From assembly GCA_046293135.1 (NCBI GenBank), contig JBKBPR010000006.1:54202-118201 (forward strand): a stretch of 64,000 nt of DNA. The letters are read 5' to 3'. The notes under the pieces were generated by a model. The model was not told the DNA's origin and did not search any database. It saw nothing but the letters and a program-made list of their open reading frames with translations. A program made the translations under genes and the position numbers. Numbering within the stretch: the first letter of the stretch is position 1; the number at the start of each line of letters is the position of its first letter. Below, piece by piece: positions 17,686 to 26,688 of this stretch. This stretch comes from UBA2638 sp046293135 (lineage in GTDB: Bacteria; Pseudomonadota; Alphaproteobacteria; Micavibrionales; Micavibrionaceae).

Positions 17686-19119
17686 TTACAATACAAGCTG
17701 TAAAATATCGTTCAAATTCGCGAAAACCATAATGCATACAAGGAAGAACAGCCCGAAACGGAAGGCATATTCCTGCACCTGCTCCGAAACTGGCTTGCCT
17801 CTCAGCGCTTCACAGGCATAAAACACCAAATGGCCACCATCGAGCATTGGAATCGGAAACAGATTGATCAATCCCAAATTGATCGAGAGCAGCGCCGTAA
17901 ACAAAATCAAAGCCACAAGCCCTTGCTGCGCCATGTCGCCCGCCACCGCACCGATACGGATAATACCGCCTAGCTCCGTCGCGCTGCGCGTTCCGGTAAT
18001 CATTTGCCCAAGCGCATTAAGCGTTCCTGTTGTAATCACATAAGTTTGTTTGGTCGCCTCGATCATAGCGGTGAACACGCCAAACTTCACAAACTCATTG
18101 GGCGCACCATCCGAGATATGAAGAAGCACCCGCGCCGCATCAAATGGCAGAACTTCACCGCTTTCGCTTATTTCCTCAGCCTGACCATGCTCAAAGAATG
18201 CTGTGTTATTTTCTTCCAAAGGCTTGATCGTCAAGACCTCTTTATTGCCCGCACGGTCGAGAACAATCGTAAAGACCTGTCCCATCCGCGCCTTGAGTGC
18301 CTCAACTTTCGCATCTATCGCATCCAGCTCAAAAGCCACACCGTCAATTTCACTAATCGTGTTAACCTGAATGGCGTGGCGCGGGCTAATCAGCCCCAAA
18401 AGACCGCGGCTATGGCGGAAACCAAAGCGATCTTGCTGCTCGACCTTTTCAGCGCGGGCAAAAATATCAAGCTGCTCACCATCGCGCTCCACAACAAAAT
18501 GGCGTTCCGTATCCAGCGCAATCATCATAGCGGTACGAATATCCTCAAATGAATTCATCGAGCGGCCATCAATTCTGAGGATTTTATCATGTGGCTCAAA
18601 CCCATATTGTTCCGCGCTGCTTCCGCCGATAACCGCCGCCGCAACAGGGGGCGTGACAGGCTTGCCATGCGTGACATAAAGCCCCATCAGCAAGATAATC
18701 GCGAAAATATAATTAATCGCAGGGCCCGCAAACACAATCGCCGAGCGCTGTGCAACCGATTTCGAGAAAAATGCCACCGAGCGCTCCTGCTCTGACATCG
18801 GGCGCATCTGTCCGGAGTCAGAATCCTCGATATTATCGCTTTGCTGCATACTCGCCGGATCCACATCACCATAGAGCTTCACATAACCGCCGAGTGGTAT
18901 CATCGAGAATTTCCAGCGCGTGCCGTGCTTGTCATTCCAGCCGAAAATCTCACGCCCGAAACCGATGGAAAATGTCTCAACCCTGACCTTATGATAGCGC
19001 GCAACGATGTAATGCCCCCATTCATGGACAAAAACCAGAATACTCAAGACCAGAATGAATGTGCCGCCGTAAATCCAGACATTGCTACCAAAGGAGTGAA
19101 GGATTTCAAATAAGTTCAT
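17686..19119 (-). CDS. rseP: Site-2 metalloprotease RseP (MmpA-type)
   Basis: Intramembrane zinc protease that releases membrane-bound regulators after a first cut. The catalytic HEWGH is at 32-36 in the first membrane segment and the third metal ligand lies in NLFPIPMLDGGH near the C-terminus. Residues of about 125-330 contain PDZ-like sequence (EPHDKILRIDGRSM). The length of 477 is somewhat longer than average because of the linker with EENNTAFFEHGQAEEISESG. Its ATG overlaps the dxr stop by four bases. In alphaproteobacteria homologues act in cell polarity or envelope stress; the substrate here is unknown. Confidence 0.93.
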   Translation of the reverse strand: MNLFEILHSFGSNVWIYGGTFILVLSILVFVHEWGHYIVARYHKVRVETFSIGFGREIFGWNDKHGTRWKFSMIPLGGYVKLYGDVDPASMQQSDNIEDSDSGQMRPMSEQERSVAFFSKSVAQRSAIVFAGPAINYIFAIILLMGLYVTHGKPVTPPVAAAVIGGSSAEQYGFEPHDKILRIDGRSMNSFEDIRTAMMIALDTERHFVVERDGEQLDIFARAEKVEQQDRFGFRHSRGLLGLISPRHAIQVNTISEIDGVAFELDAIDAKVEALKARMGQVFTIVLDRAGNKEVLTIKPLEENNTAFFEHGQAEEISESGEVLPFDAARVLLHISDGAPNEFVKFGVFTAMIEATKQTYVITTGTLNALGQMITGTRSATELGGIIRIGAVAGDMAQQGLVALILFTALLSINLGLINLFPIPMLDGGHLVFYACEALRGKPVSEQVQEYAFRFGLFFLVCIMVFANLNDILQLVL

Positions 19120-20312
19120 GACGATATAACCGCTGTTTTCAAAGGATTTAATGTTTCAATATAGCGCGTTGCGGAGGCTCTGGCGAGTGCATCGACCCGA
19201 AAAACATCCTCAAGGCTCAGAATTTCTTCTTTGTTTATACTATCAACCACACTGCGAACACAATTTATAATCTCAGCAAATGCGATTCCTTCCCGCAAAA
19301 ACGCAAAGACCGCGCATTCATTCGCAGCGTTGAGCGCAATCGTTGCATAAAGCCCCTGCTCCAGCGCCTCATAAGCCATCGCAATCGCCGGAAACTTTTC
19401 CGCATCAACCTCTCTGAACTCTAAAGTTGATAGTTCTTTTATATTCAATATTTTGCCGGGTGTTTTTAATCTTTTATCGCAATATAAAACATTGGCGATC
19501 GGGGTGCGCATATCGCTCGCCCCCATCTGCGCCAAAACCGATCCGTCGCAATATTCCACCATCGAATGCACGATTGATTGCGGATGCACAACCACATCAA
19601 TTTTGTCCGGCGGCAGCGCAAATAGGTAATACGCCTCGATAACCTCAAGCGCCTTGTTCATCATTGTCGCGCTATCGACCGAGATTTTTTGCCCCATCGA
19701 CCAATTCGGATGATTCACCGCCTCGGCGACACTTGCCTTTTCAATTCGCTCTAGCGGCCAATCAAGAAACGGCCCACCCGACGCGGTTAGAATAATTTTT
19801 TCAACGCTCAAAGCCTGTTTCGGGTCAAAAACCTGAAAAATCGCGTTATGCTCGCTATCAAGGGGTAAAATCTGCACCTGATATTGCCGCGCCTTTTCCA
19901 TCACAAACGGCCCCGCCGCCACCAATGGCTCTTTATTGGCCAGCGCCAAAAAGCGGCAATGCTCCAAAGCCTCCATGATCGGGGTCAGCCCCGCCATACC
20001 GACAATCGCCATGACATTGACATCAACCCGATGACGCGCCGCTTGTTGCATAGCCTCCGCCCCGCCAAGGGCTATAATTCCGCTACCTTCCAGCGCTTTT
20101 TCCAAGGCTGAGAGCGTTTCCGCATCGTCGCTCGCCAACACGGCATAGCGTGCGCCGAGAGCCAGCGCCATTTTTGCAAGCGCGTCCGCATCCTTATGCG
20201 CGGTGACATATTGTACGGAAAACAGCGCGGAATGCGCCAATATCACATCGGCGGTCGATTGCCCGACTGAGCCGGTTACACCGAAAATATTGATTGTGCG
20301 GCGCTCAGACAT
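19116..20312 (-). CDS. dxr: 1-deoxy-D-xylulose 5-phosphate reductoisomerase
   Basis: Second step of the non-mevalonate isoprenoid route, NADPH-dependent conversion of DXP to MEP. The N-terminal dinucleotide motif is GVTGSVGQSTADV. LANKEPLVAAG and the metal ligands in LPLDSEHNAIFQ are conserved, as are ILTASGGPFLDWP and HPNWSMGQKISVDSATMMNK (20 residues). The ATG at 20312 (398 residues) matches the family; the frame upstream adds 26 unconserved residues. It overlaps the cdsA stop by eight bases and rseP by four, a tightly packed operon. Confidence 0.95.
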   Translation of the reverse strand: MSERRTINIFGVTGSVGQSTADVILAHSALFSVQYVTAHKDADALAKMALALGARYAVLASDDAETLSALEKALEGSGIIALGGAEAMQQAARHRVDVNVMAIVGMAGLTPIMEALEHCRFLALANKEPLVAAGPFVMEKARQYQVQILPLDSEHNAIFQVFDPKQALSVEKIILTASGGPFLDWPLERIEKASVAEAVNHPNWSMGQKISVDSATMMNKALEVIEAYYLFALPPDKIDVVVHPQSIVHSMVEYCDGSVLAQMGASDMRTPIANVLYCDKRLKTPGKILNIKELSTLEFREVDAEKFPAIAMAYEALEQGLYATIALNAANECAVFAFLREGIAFAEIINCVRSVVDSINKEEILSLEDVFRVDALARASATRYIETLNPLKTAVISS

Positions 20313-20991
20313 GCCCAAAGATATATTCCAAAACGATAAACATGGGTGAGGCCAGAAGCAGCGCATCAATCCTGTCAAGCAATCCGCCATGGCCGGGCAG
20401 CAAATTGCCCGTATCCTTTACAGCGGCGCGGCGCTTAATCCATGACACCAAAATATCGCCAAGCTGGCAAAACAGTCCCAAAACACAGCCGAAAACAAAG
20501 AACAAAATATAAGACCACAGGCTTTTTTGTAGATAATCGAGGAATAATATTTCCGCGAGCAACAAGACGAGCGCAGGCGCAATTACCGCCCCGACAAGCC
20601 CTGCCCATGTTTTGTTCGGCGAGATTTTTCGCGCCATTTTCGGCCCGCCGATCATCTTTCCGGCAAAATACGCCCCGACATCACTCGAAATCACCAGCAA
20701 AAGCAGCAACAGCGCGGCAAAACTGCGCTCCGCCCCAACCAGATAAAAGCAATAAAAGCAAAACACGAGATACGCCACCCCCGGCAGATAATAGAGCAAA
20801 AACGGCTCAATTTTTCTGGCCAGAACAAACCATTCATATTGCGCAATCACGAAGCCCGCGGCCATCAGCAACAAAAACGGCCAACCGCCGAAATAGATGA
20901 TAAGCAGGCAAACAGGGGCAACCACAATCGCCGTGATTGCGCGGGTTTTGAGTTTTTGCAAATCAAAGCGGCTGGATAGATCGTAAGACAA
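20305..20991 (-). CDS. cdsA: Phosphatidate cytidylyltransferase
   Basis: Integral membrane enzyme making CDP-diacylglycerol from phosphatidate and CTP. Several hydrophobic helices lead to the CTP transferase signature KRRAAVKDTGNLLPGHGGLL (about 184-203) followed by DRIDALL. The 228 residues are short but complete. The frame has no ATG near the start; it begins with TTG at 20991, supported by an AGGGGGAG ribosome site (21000-21007) at good spacing. It follows uppS by 27 bases and overlaps dxr. Confidence 0.92.
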   Translation of the reverse strand: MSYDLSSRFDLQKLKTRAITAIVVAPVCLLIIYFGGWPFLLLMAAGFVIAQYEWFVLARKIEPFLLYYLPGVAYLVFCFYCFYLVGAERSFAALLLLLLVISSDVGAYFAGKMIGGPKMARKISPNKTWAGLVGAVIAPALVLLLAEILFLDYLQKSLWSYILFFVFGCVLGLFCQLGDILVSWIKRRAAVKDTGNLLPGHGGLLDRIDALLLASPMFIVLEYIFGHV

Positions 20992-21018
20992 TGCGTATTC
21001 TCCCCCTCTGCCCCAAGC

Positions 21019-21768
21019 TTAGCCTATGGCCTCGGATATAGAGCCATAGCGCCGTTCACGGTTTTGAAACACGGCCAGCGCCTCCTCCATATCCTTACGG
21101 CCAAAATCCGGCCAGAGCGTTTCCGAGAAATACAGCTCGCTATACGCACATTGCCAGAGCAGAAAATTGCTGATCCGTTGTTCGCCGCTGGTGCGGATCA
21201 ACAAATCAGGATCCGGCATGTCCTTGGTCAGCAAATGCGATTCAAACCGCGCCTTGAGATCATCAGGTGATAATTCATGCATTTGCGCAGTGGTATCGGC
21301 CTCTTGCAGCATTTTTCCGAGCGCCTGAACAATATCGTGGCGACCGCCATAATTGAGGGCAATGGTCAGAAAAATACCGTCATTTTCCTGAGAAATCACT
21401 TCAGCATTTTGAATTAGCGCCGGAATATCATTATCAAAAGCACCGATATCACCGATCACTTTCAAGCGGATATTATTCTTCATCAGCTCCGCCGTTTCAG
21501 AGCGCAAATAATAGCGCAGCAAGCGCATCAGCTCGGCCACTTCCTGCTGCGGCCTGTTCCAATTTTCGGAAGAAAACCCGAAGAGCGTGAGATATTTTAC
21601 GCCCAGCTCGCCCGCCGCCCGCACAGTGCGCTTAAGCGCTTTTGCGCCCTGACGGTGACCGATAGAGCGCGGCAAACCGCGCCGTGTTGCCCAACGGCCA
21701 TTGCCGTCCATGATGATTGCAACATGGTTTGGTACAGTTTCAAAATCGCTTTTTGCAGTCTTTTTCAT
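21019..21768 (-). CDS. uppS: Undecaprenyl diphosphate synthase
   Basis: Cis-prenyltransferase that extends farnesyl diphosphate to C55 undecaprenyl diphosphate, the carrier lipid for peptidoglycan and for the O-polysaccharide genes further right. The family motifs are HVAIIMDGNGRWATRRG (about 15-31, catalytic Asp), LTLFGFSSENW (about 60-70) and the C-terminal RTSGEQRISNFLLWQCAYSE (20 residues) with the conserved Arg, Ser and Trp. Its 249 residues are typical. It lies between frr and cdsA, 82 bases after frr. Confidence 0.95.
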   Translation of the reverse strand: MKKTAKSDFETVPNHVAIIMDGNGRWATRRGLPRSIGHRQGAKALKRTVRAAGELGVKYLTLFGFSSENWNRPQQEVAELMRLLRYYLRSETAELMKNNIRLKVIGDIGAFDNDIPALIQNAEVISQENDGIFLTIALNYGGRHDIVQALGKMLQEADTTAQMHELSPDDLKARFESHLLTKDMPDPDLLIRTSGEQRISNFLLWQCAYSELYFSETLWPDFGRKDMEEALAVFQNRERRYGSISEAIG

Positions 21769-21850
21769 CTCAATAACGGTTGAAATTTCTTTCTATTCAC
21801 AGACGCAGGCACAGTCATATTCACTAACAGGCATATTCACTATGAGTGCT

Positions 21851-22405
21851 TTAAACCTGCATAATGTCCTTTTCTTTATCTGCCAGCATCTGGTCGATTT
21901 TCTTGACCTTTTCATCGGTCATTTTCTGAATTTCATCAGAGTGACGCTTTTGTTCGTCTTCGGAAATTTGCTTATCCTTTTCCAGCTTCTTGAGCGTATC
22001 CATTCCGTCACGGCGTACATTCCGCACCGCAATCCGCGCATTTTCGGCATATTTTCCGGCGACCTTGGATAACTCGGCGCGGCGTTCCTCGTTCAAATCA
22101 GGAATCGGAATACGGATTACAGCGCCTTCTGGCTGCGGATTAAGGCCAAGCCCCGCCTCACGGATAGCCTTTTCAACCGCCTTGGACATCGAACCATCCC
22201 AGACCTGAACACTGAGCAAGCGCGGCTCAGGCACGCTAACGGTTGCAATCTGATTGAGCGGCATTTTGCTGCCATAGGCATCAACAACAACAGGGTCAAG
22301 CATACTGGCGGAGGCGCGTCCGGTACGCAAGCTCAGCAAGTCCTTTTGTAAACTCTCAACAGCGCCATCCATACGGCGGGAAATATCAGCTTTATCAAAT
22401 GCCAT
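21851..22405 (-). CDS. frr: Ribosome recycling factor
   Basis: Splits post-termination ribosomes together with EF-G. The 184 residues show the tRNA-mimic three-helix bundle and the conserved LRTGRASASMLDPVVVDAYG (about 26-45). The helix segment GAVIRIPIPDLNEERR and the KNVRRD-type AVRNVRRDGMD (about 127-137) also fit. The ribosome site is AAGGA. It follows pyrH by 75 bases as in most bacteria. Confidence 0.96.
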   Translation of the reverse strand: MAFDKADISRRMDGAVESLQKDLLSLRTGRASASMLDPVVVDAYGSKMPLNQIATVSVPEPRLLSVQVWDGSMSKAVEKAIREAGLGLNPQPEGAVIRIPIPDLNEERRAELSKVAGKYAENARIAVRNVRRDGMDTLKKLEKDKQISEDEQKRHSDEIQKMTDEKVKKIDQMLADKEKDIMQV

Positions 22406-22480
22406 AATCTGTTTTCCTTCTTTTTGTTTGTTTATCTATTGATTGATATTGCTCTCGACAACCGAATTTATGTCTATCAT

Positions 22481-23245
22481 CTAACCGTTATAGACCGTTG
22501 TGAACTTACCCTGCCCGCGCACGACCTGTTCGAAATTTCCGTCCTGACGCACTGAGAATACAATAATCGGGATGTTATTTTCCCGCGCCAATGAAATTGC
22601 GGTCGCATCCATAACCTTGAGATCGCGGGTCAGAACCTCGATATAGGTGATTGTCTCGAAATGCTTGGCATCCTTGTCTTTTTGCGGGTCGGCGGTGTAA
22701 ACCCCGTCAACCTTCGTCCCCTTAAAGATCGCATCACAATCCATTTCCGAAGCGCGCAGCGTCGCCGCCGTATCGGTTGTAAAATAAGGATTGCCCGTTC
22801 CGGCTGCGAAAATAACCACGCGTCCTTTTTCCATGTGACGCAGCGCTTTGCGGCGGATATAAGGCTCGCACACCGCATCCATACGAATGGCCGATTGCAC
22901 CCGCGTATCAACGCCGATTGTCTCCAAAGCGTTTTGCAGCGCCAGCGCGTTAATCACAATGCCCAACATGCCCATATAATCGGCGGTGGTTCTGTCCATC
23001 CCCTGCGCAGCGCCCGAAACACCGCGGAAGATATTCCCCGCCCCGACGACGACACAAACCTCAACCCCCATATCAACAACCGCCTTAATATCACCGGCGA
23101 CTCGGGCAACGGTTGCGGGGTCAAGGCCGTATTCATTCGGCCCCATCAGAACCTCGCCCGACATTTTAAGCATAATGCGCTTATATTTGACGGAAGGGTC
23201 GATTTTTCTTTGGGCGTGGGCTTCGGCTGGATGCATGGTACACAT
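22481..23245 (-). CDS. pyrH: UMP kinase
   Basis: Phosphorylates UMP to UDP, the entry to UTP, CTP and UDP-sugar pools. It is an amino-acid-kinase fold hexamer, 254 residues as annotated. Conserved parts are RIMLKMSGEVLMG (about 23-35), VVVGAGNIFRGV (about 63-74), MGMLGIVINALALQ (about 91-104) and the C-terminal DATAISLARENNIPIIVF. The start is uncertain: the first of three possible ATGs gives an extra 15 N-terminal residues (MCTMHPAEAHAQR). In most alphaproteobacteria rpsB-tsf precede it; here an MBL hydrolase gene does. Confidence 0.95.
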   Translation of the reverse strand: MCTMHPAEAHAQRKIDPSVKYKRIMLKMSGEVLMGPNEYGLDPATVARVAGDIKAVVDMGVEVCVVVGAGNIFRGVSGAAQGMDRTTADYMGMLGIVINALALQNALETIGVDTRVQSAIRMDAVCEPYIRRKALRHMEKGRVVIFAAGTGNPYFTTDTAATLRASEMDCDAIFKGTKVDGVYTADPQKDKDAKHFETITYIEVLTRDLKVMDATAISLARENNIPIIVFSVRQDGNFEQVVRGQGKFTTVYNG

Positions 23246-23387
23246 TTCGTTTGTATTTGTTATTCAACAGCAAATTTGCATGTAATCTAACTGGAGTTCA
23301 TACAATACGCAATCATCACGGCGCAATAATTTAATTTTTGCAACAGCAATCTTTGCGTTTTGGTGTCTCGCAACTTTGGCTGGAGAC

Positions 23388-24179
23388 TTACCCCTGAACC
23401 TTAAACGCCATCCCGTCATAAGCGGGGGCATAGCCTTCAGGAATCTCGGAAAGCAGCGTCTTATAATCCATTGCGGGGGTCAGGCTGGTCAATATCACCT
23501 GCTTTGCGCCGATCACCTCATTATAGGCATAAATCTGTTTCAGGCTGATATGCACCAGATTATCATCCATGTGATATCCCGTGGAATCGACCATCCAAAT
23601 CTCCACGCCCTTGAGCGCCTGCAAAGCCGCCTCTTCCAACCTTAAAACATCAACGCTATAGGCGAAACTCCCGAAACGAAAGCCCAACGTTTTACAGGTT
23701 TGATGATCTTGTTCGAATGGCACAAAATCAATATCACCGATCCGCATGGGCGCGCAGTAACGCTCAGGCGGTATCTCAATCATATCAAGGATTTGCGGAT
23801 AGATCGGGTCACTCTGACACACCAGATGCTCGCGGGTTTTCCCCAAAACATCAAGCGTTTCGCGGTTGGAATAAACGGGAACAAGCTTTTTGCTGCGAAA
23901 ACGAAATCCGCGCAAATCGGCAATCCCGTCAACATGATCGCCGTGATAATGCGAATAAAGCACCGCATCAATGTGGCGAATATCGGCGCGGTTGACCTGC
24001 TCCCTGAACTCCGGCCCCGTGTCAATAATAAGGCAGGTTTCCGCCGATTGAACCGCAATTGAACAGCGCGTGCGACGGTTTTTCGGTTCATTTGGGTCGC
24101 ATGCGCCCCAATGATTGCCCGCCGCGGGAACACCCGCCGAACCGCCGCAGCCCAAAACCGTAACGCTCAGCTCTGCCAT
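23388..24179 (-). CDS. MBL-fold phosphodiesterase, PhnP-like
   Basis: Metallo-beta-lactamase-fold hydrolase of 263 residues. The metal-site motif HYHGDHVDG is at about 77-85 and further ligands lie in FEQDHQTCKTLGFRFG and VDSTGYH. The N-terminus GCGGSAGVP and RTRCSIAV match the PhnP/cyclic-phosphate phosphodiesterase group that is often found after tatD in alphaproteobacteria. No phosphonate genes are nearby, so the substrate is open. Its ATG lies inside the end of tatD (13-base overlap), marking an operon with metG and tatD. Confidence 0.85.
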   Translation of the reverse strand: MAELSVTVLGCGGSAGVPAAGNHWGACDPNEPKNRRTRCSIAVQSAETCLIIDTGPEFREQVNRADIRHIDAVLYSHYHGDHVDGIADLRGFRFRSKKLVPVYSNRETLDVLGKTREHLVCQSDPIYPQILDMIEIPPERYCAPMRIGDIDFVPFEQDHQTCKTLGFRFGSFAYSVDVLRLEEAALQALKGVEIWMVDSTGYHMDDNLVHISLKQIYAYNEVIGAKQVILTSLTPAMDYKTLLSEIPEGYAPAYDGMAFKVQG

Positions 24180-24973
24180 GTTTCACGCGCCTTCGGAAAC
24201 AGATTGAAGAAATTCTCGCTGGTCTGCGCTGCAAAATCATCACGGTCAACATTCAGGAAGTCTGCCAGAAACTCCCCTGTTTTCACAACATAAGCGGGGT
24301 GGTTGGTCTTGCCACGATGCGGGGTCGGCGCAAGATAGGGCGCATCGGTCTCAACCAAAATCCGTTCCAGCGGTACATCCCGCGCCGCCGCGCGCAGCTC
24401 TTCAGCGGCGTTAAAGGTCACAATCCCTGAAAAGGAAATATAAAATCCGATCTCCAGCGCTTCTTGCGCCAGAATCGGCTTTGAGGAAAAACAATGCATA
24501 ACACCGCTCAATGTCGCCCCTGCGCTTTCCTCGCGGATAATCCGCATCGTATCGGCTTCGGCTTCGCGGCTATGGACAATCAGCGGCAAACCCGTTTCCA
24601 GACAGGCGCGGATATGTTTGCGAAAGGAAATATCCTGCTCTTCGGGCGTTGAATAGGTGTAATGATAATCCAGCCCGCTTTCGCCAATCGCAATAATTTT
24701 CGGGTCGGAGGCCGAGAGCGCCACAAGCTCCGCCAGCGTTACCGCCTGATCGCCCGCATGCCCCGCATCATGGGGGTGCGTGCCGATCGAGCACCAGACA
24801 TTCTGATGCGCCCGTGCTACCGCCAGTTGATCCTTGAAATCACCCGTAATCTGGCAGGAAATCGTCAGCATACCCGCAACGCCCGCCTCATGCGCGTTTA
24901 CAATCAGCGCCTCTGGCGCGCCCAGATCACGGATACGTTCATGCGTAAGATGGCAATGCGAGTCAATCCACAT
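24167..24973 (-). CDS. tatD: TatD family metal-dependent deoxyribonuclease
   Basis: TIM-barrel hydrolase of 268 residues with the complete two-metal site: DSHCHL (4-9), ESGLDYHY (about 98-105), IVHSREAE (about 134-141), MHCFSS (about 160-165) and VETDAPYLAP (about 210-219). TatD proteins have 3'-5' DNase activity and are linked to DNA repair. An AAGG site precedes the ATG. It follows metG by 28 bases and overlaps the MBL gene, the usual metG-tatD-MBL order. Confidence 0.93.
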   Translation of the reverse strand: MWIDSHCHLTHERIRDLGAPEALIVNAHEAGVAGMLTISCQITGDFKDQLAVARAHQNVWCSIGTHPHDAGHAGDQAVTLAELVALSASDPKIIAIGESGLDYHYTYSTPEEQDISFRKHIRACLETGLPLIVHSREAEADTMRIIREESAGATLSGVMHCFSSKPILAQEALEIGFYISFSGIVTFNAAEELRAAARDVPLERILVETDAPYLAPTPHRGKTNHPAYVVKTGEFLADFLNVDRDDFAAQTSENFFNLFPKARETWQS

Positions 24974-25001
24974 GGTTTGCGGTTACCTTTTCCAACCTTA
25001 T

Positions 25002-26630
25002 TTAACATGAGGCTTTTTGTTGCTGAGGCGTAGCGTTTGAACCAGCGCTTGCGCCTGCTCCGCCGCCAGCTGCCGCGCCTGTATCATCCTCTTCCAACAC
25101 AATGCGCGGAAACACCCCGACAGGCTGGTCAATCACCGTTCCGGCCTTGAGGGCATAATCAGCGCTAATATGTGCAAAGAGCCTTTGATCTTGCGGGACT
25201 TTGAGTTGGTCGAGAAGCTTAGAAGCCGCCTCAGGCGTAACAGCTTGCATCGGAATTGCCAGCATGCGGATCACCTCCGCCAGCACATAAAGCACGGTAT
25301 TCATGCGCTCAGGATCTTCTTTCTTAAGCTTCCATGGCGCTTGGTGGTCAATATAGGCATCGGCATCCCGCGCCACGCTCATAATCTCCTCAAGCGCTTT
25401 GTGGAACTCAAACTGGTTGCAAAGCGGCAGAAGAGACTCACGCAAACGCCGCGCACTTGCCAGCAAAGTATCGTCCTCACTCCCCAGAGCTTGAGGCTGC
25501 GGGACTTGCGCATCGCAATTTTTGTAAATCATCGATAAAGTGCGCTGCGCAAGATTGCCCAAACCATTGGCCAAATCGGCGTTAATCCGCTGCACCGCCG
25601 TGTCGTGCGAAAAGTTTCCATCTTGCCCGTGCGGAATTTCACGCATCAACAAATAACGGATTGCATCAAGACCGTATGTTTCCACCAACCCATCGGGCGA
25701 GAGCACATTGCCGATAGATTTGCTCATTTTTTGCCCTTGCACATTGATAAAGCCATGAGCGAAGATATGTTTCGGCAAGGCCACATCCGCCGCCATCAAA
25801 AATGCCGGCCAGTAAATCGCATGGAACCTTGTGATATCCTTACCGATCACATGATAATCCGCCGGCCAGAACGTTTTGAATTGCGCGCTCTCAACATCAG
25901 GATAGCCCGCCGCCGTGATATAATTGGTCAGGGCATCAAGCCAGACATACATCACGTGATTATCATCATTCGGAACAGGGATCCCCCAGCTCAAGCGCTT
26001 TTTGTGGCGCGAGATGGACAAATCGCGCAAACCTTGCTTTACAAAGGACACTATCTCATTCTGGCGTGATGCGGGCTGCACAAAATCACCCCGCTCATAC
26101 AAAGCCAGCAATTTATCCTGATATTTCGAAAGACGGAAGAAATAGCTCTCCTCTTCAACCCAGTGCAATTCCGTGCCGTTGGGCGAGTATTTCTGACCAT
26201 CGCGCTCTTCGATTTCGTCTTCACCGAAATAGGCTTCCTCGCGCACGGAATACCACCCCGCATATCGATCAAGATAGATATCGTCATTGTCCTGAAGCTT
26301 TTTCCAAATCGCTTGCGAGGCCGCATAATGGCGCGGCTCGGTGGTGCGGATAAAATCATCGTTGGAAATACCGAGCGTTTTTGTCATACGGCGAAAGCCT
26401 TCCGCATTCATATCGGCAAAGGCTTTGGCCTCCATGCCGTTTTGCTCGGCGGTTTTTTGAACCTTTTCGCCGTGCTCATCCGTGCCTGTCAGGAACATCA
26501 CGTTCAGCCCTTCAAGCCGCTTGAACCGCGCCATCACATCGGTCAAAATCGCTTCATAGGCATGCCCCAAATGCGGCGCGCCGTTCACATAGGAAATCGC
26601 GGTCGTGATATAAAAATTGCCCTTACTCAT
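25002..26630 (-). CDS. metG: Methionyl-tRNA synthetase
   Basis: Class I synthetase charging tRNA-Met. The HIGH-type motif GAPHLGHAYE is at about 17-26 and KMSKSIGNVL is at about 303-312. The connective peptide lacks a CxxC zinc knuckle, as in the shorter MetG type. There is no C-terminal EMAP-like tRNA-binding domain; the last 30 residues are a Gly/Ala-rich tail (GAAAGGGAGASAGSN). The 542 residues are in the range of this type. It follows holB by 58 bases. Confidence 0.95.
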   Translation of the reverse strand: MSKGNFYITTAISYVNGAPHLGHAYEAILTDVMARFKRLEGLNVMFLTGTDEHGEKVQKTAEQNGMEAKAFADMNAEGFRRMTKTLGISNDDFIRTTEPRHYAASQAIWKKLQDNDDIYLDRYAGWYSVREEAYFGEDEIEERDGQKYSPNGTELHWVEEESYFFRLSKYQDKLLALYERGDFVQPASRQNEIVSFVKQGLRDLSISRHKKRLSWGIPVPNDDNHVMYVWLDALTNYITAAGYPDVESAQFKTFWPADYHVIGKDITRFHAIYWPAFLMAADVALPKHIFAHGFINVQGQKMSKSIGNVLSPDGLVETYGLDAIRYLLMREIPHGQDGNFSHDTAVQRINADLANGLGNLAQRTLSMIYKNCDAQVPQPQALGSEDDTLLASARRLRESLLPLCNQFEFHKALEEIMSVARDADAYIDHQAPWKLKKEDPERMNTVLYVLAEVIRMLAIPMQAVTPEAASKLLDQLKVPQDQRLFAHISADYALKAGTVIDQPVGVFPRIVLEEDDTGAAAGGGAGASAGSNATPQQQKASC

Positions 26631-26688
26631 TGTGCTTTGTTCTTTCTTGTCCTATAGGCTTTGCGCCAAACTCACTGAAAATTTTAGC

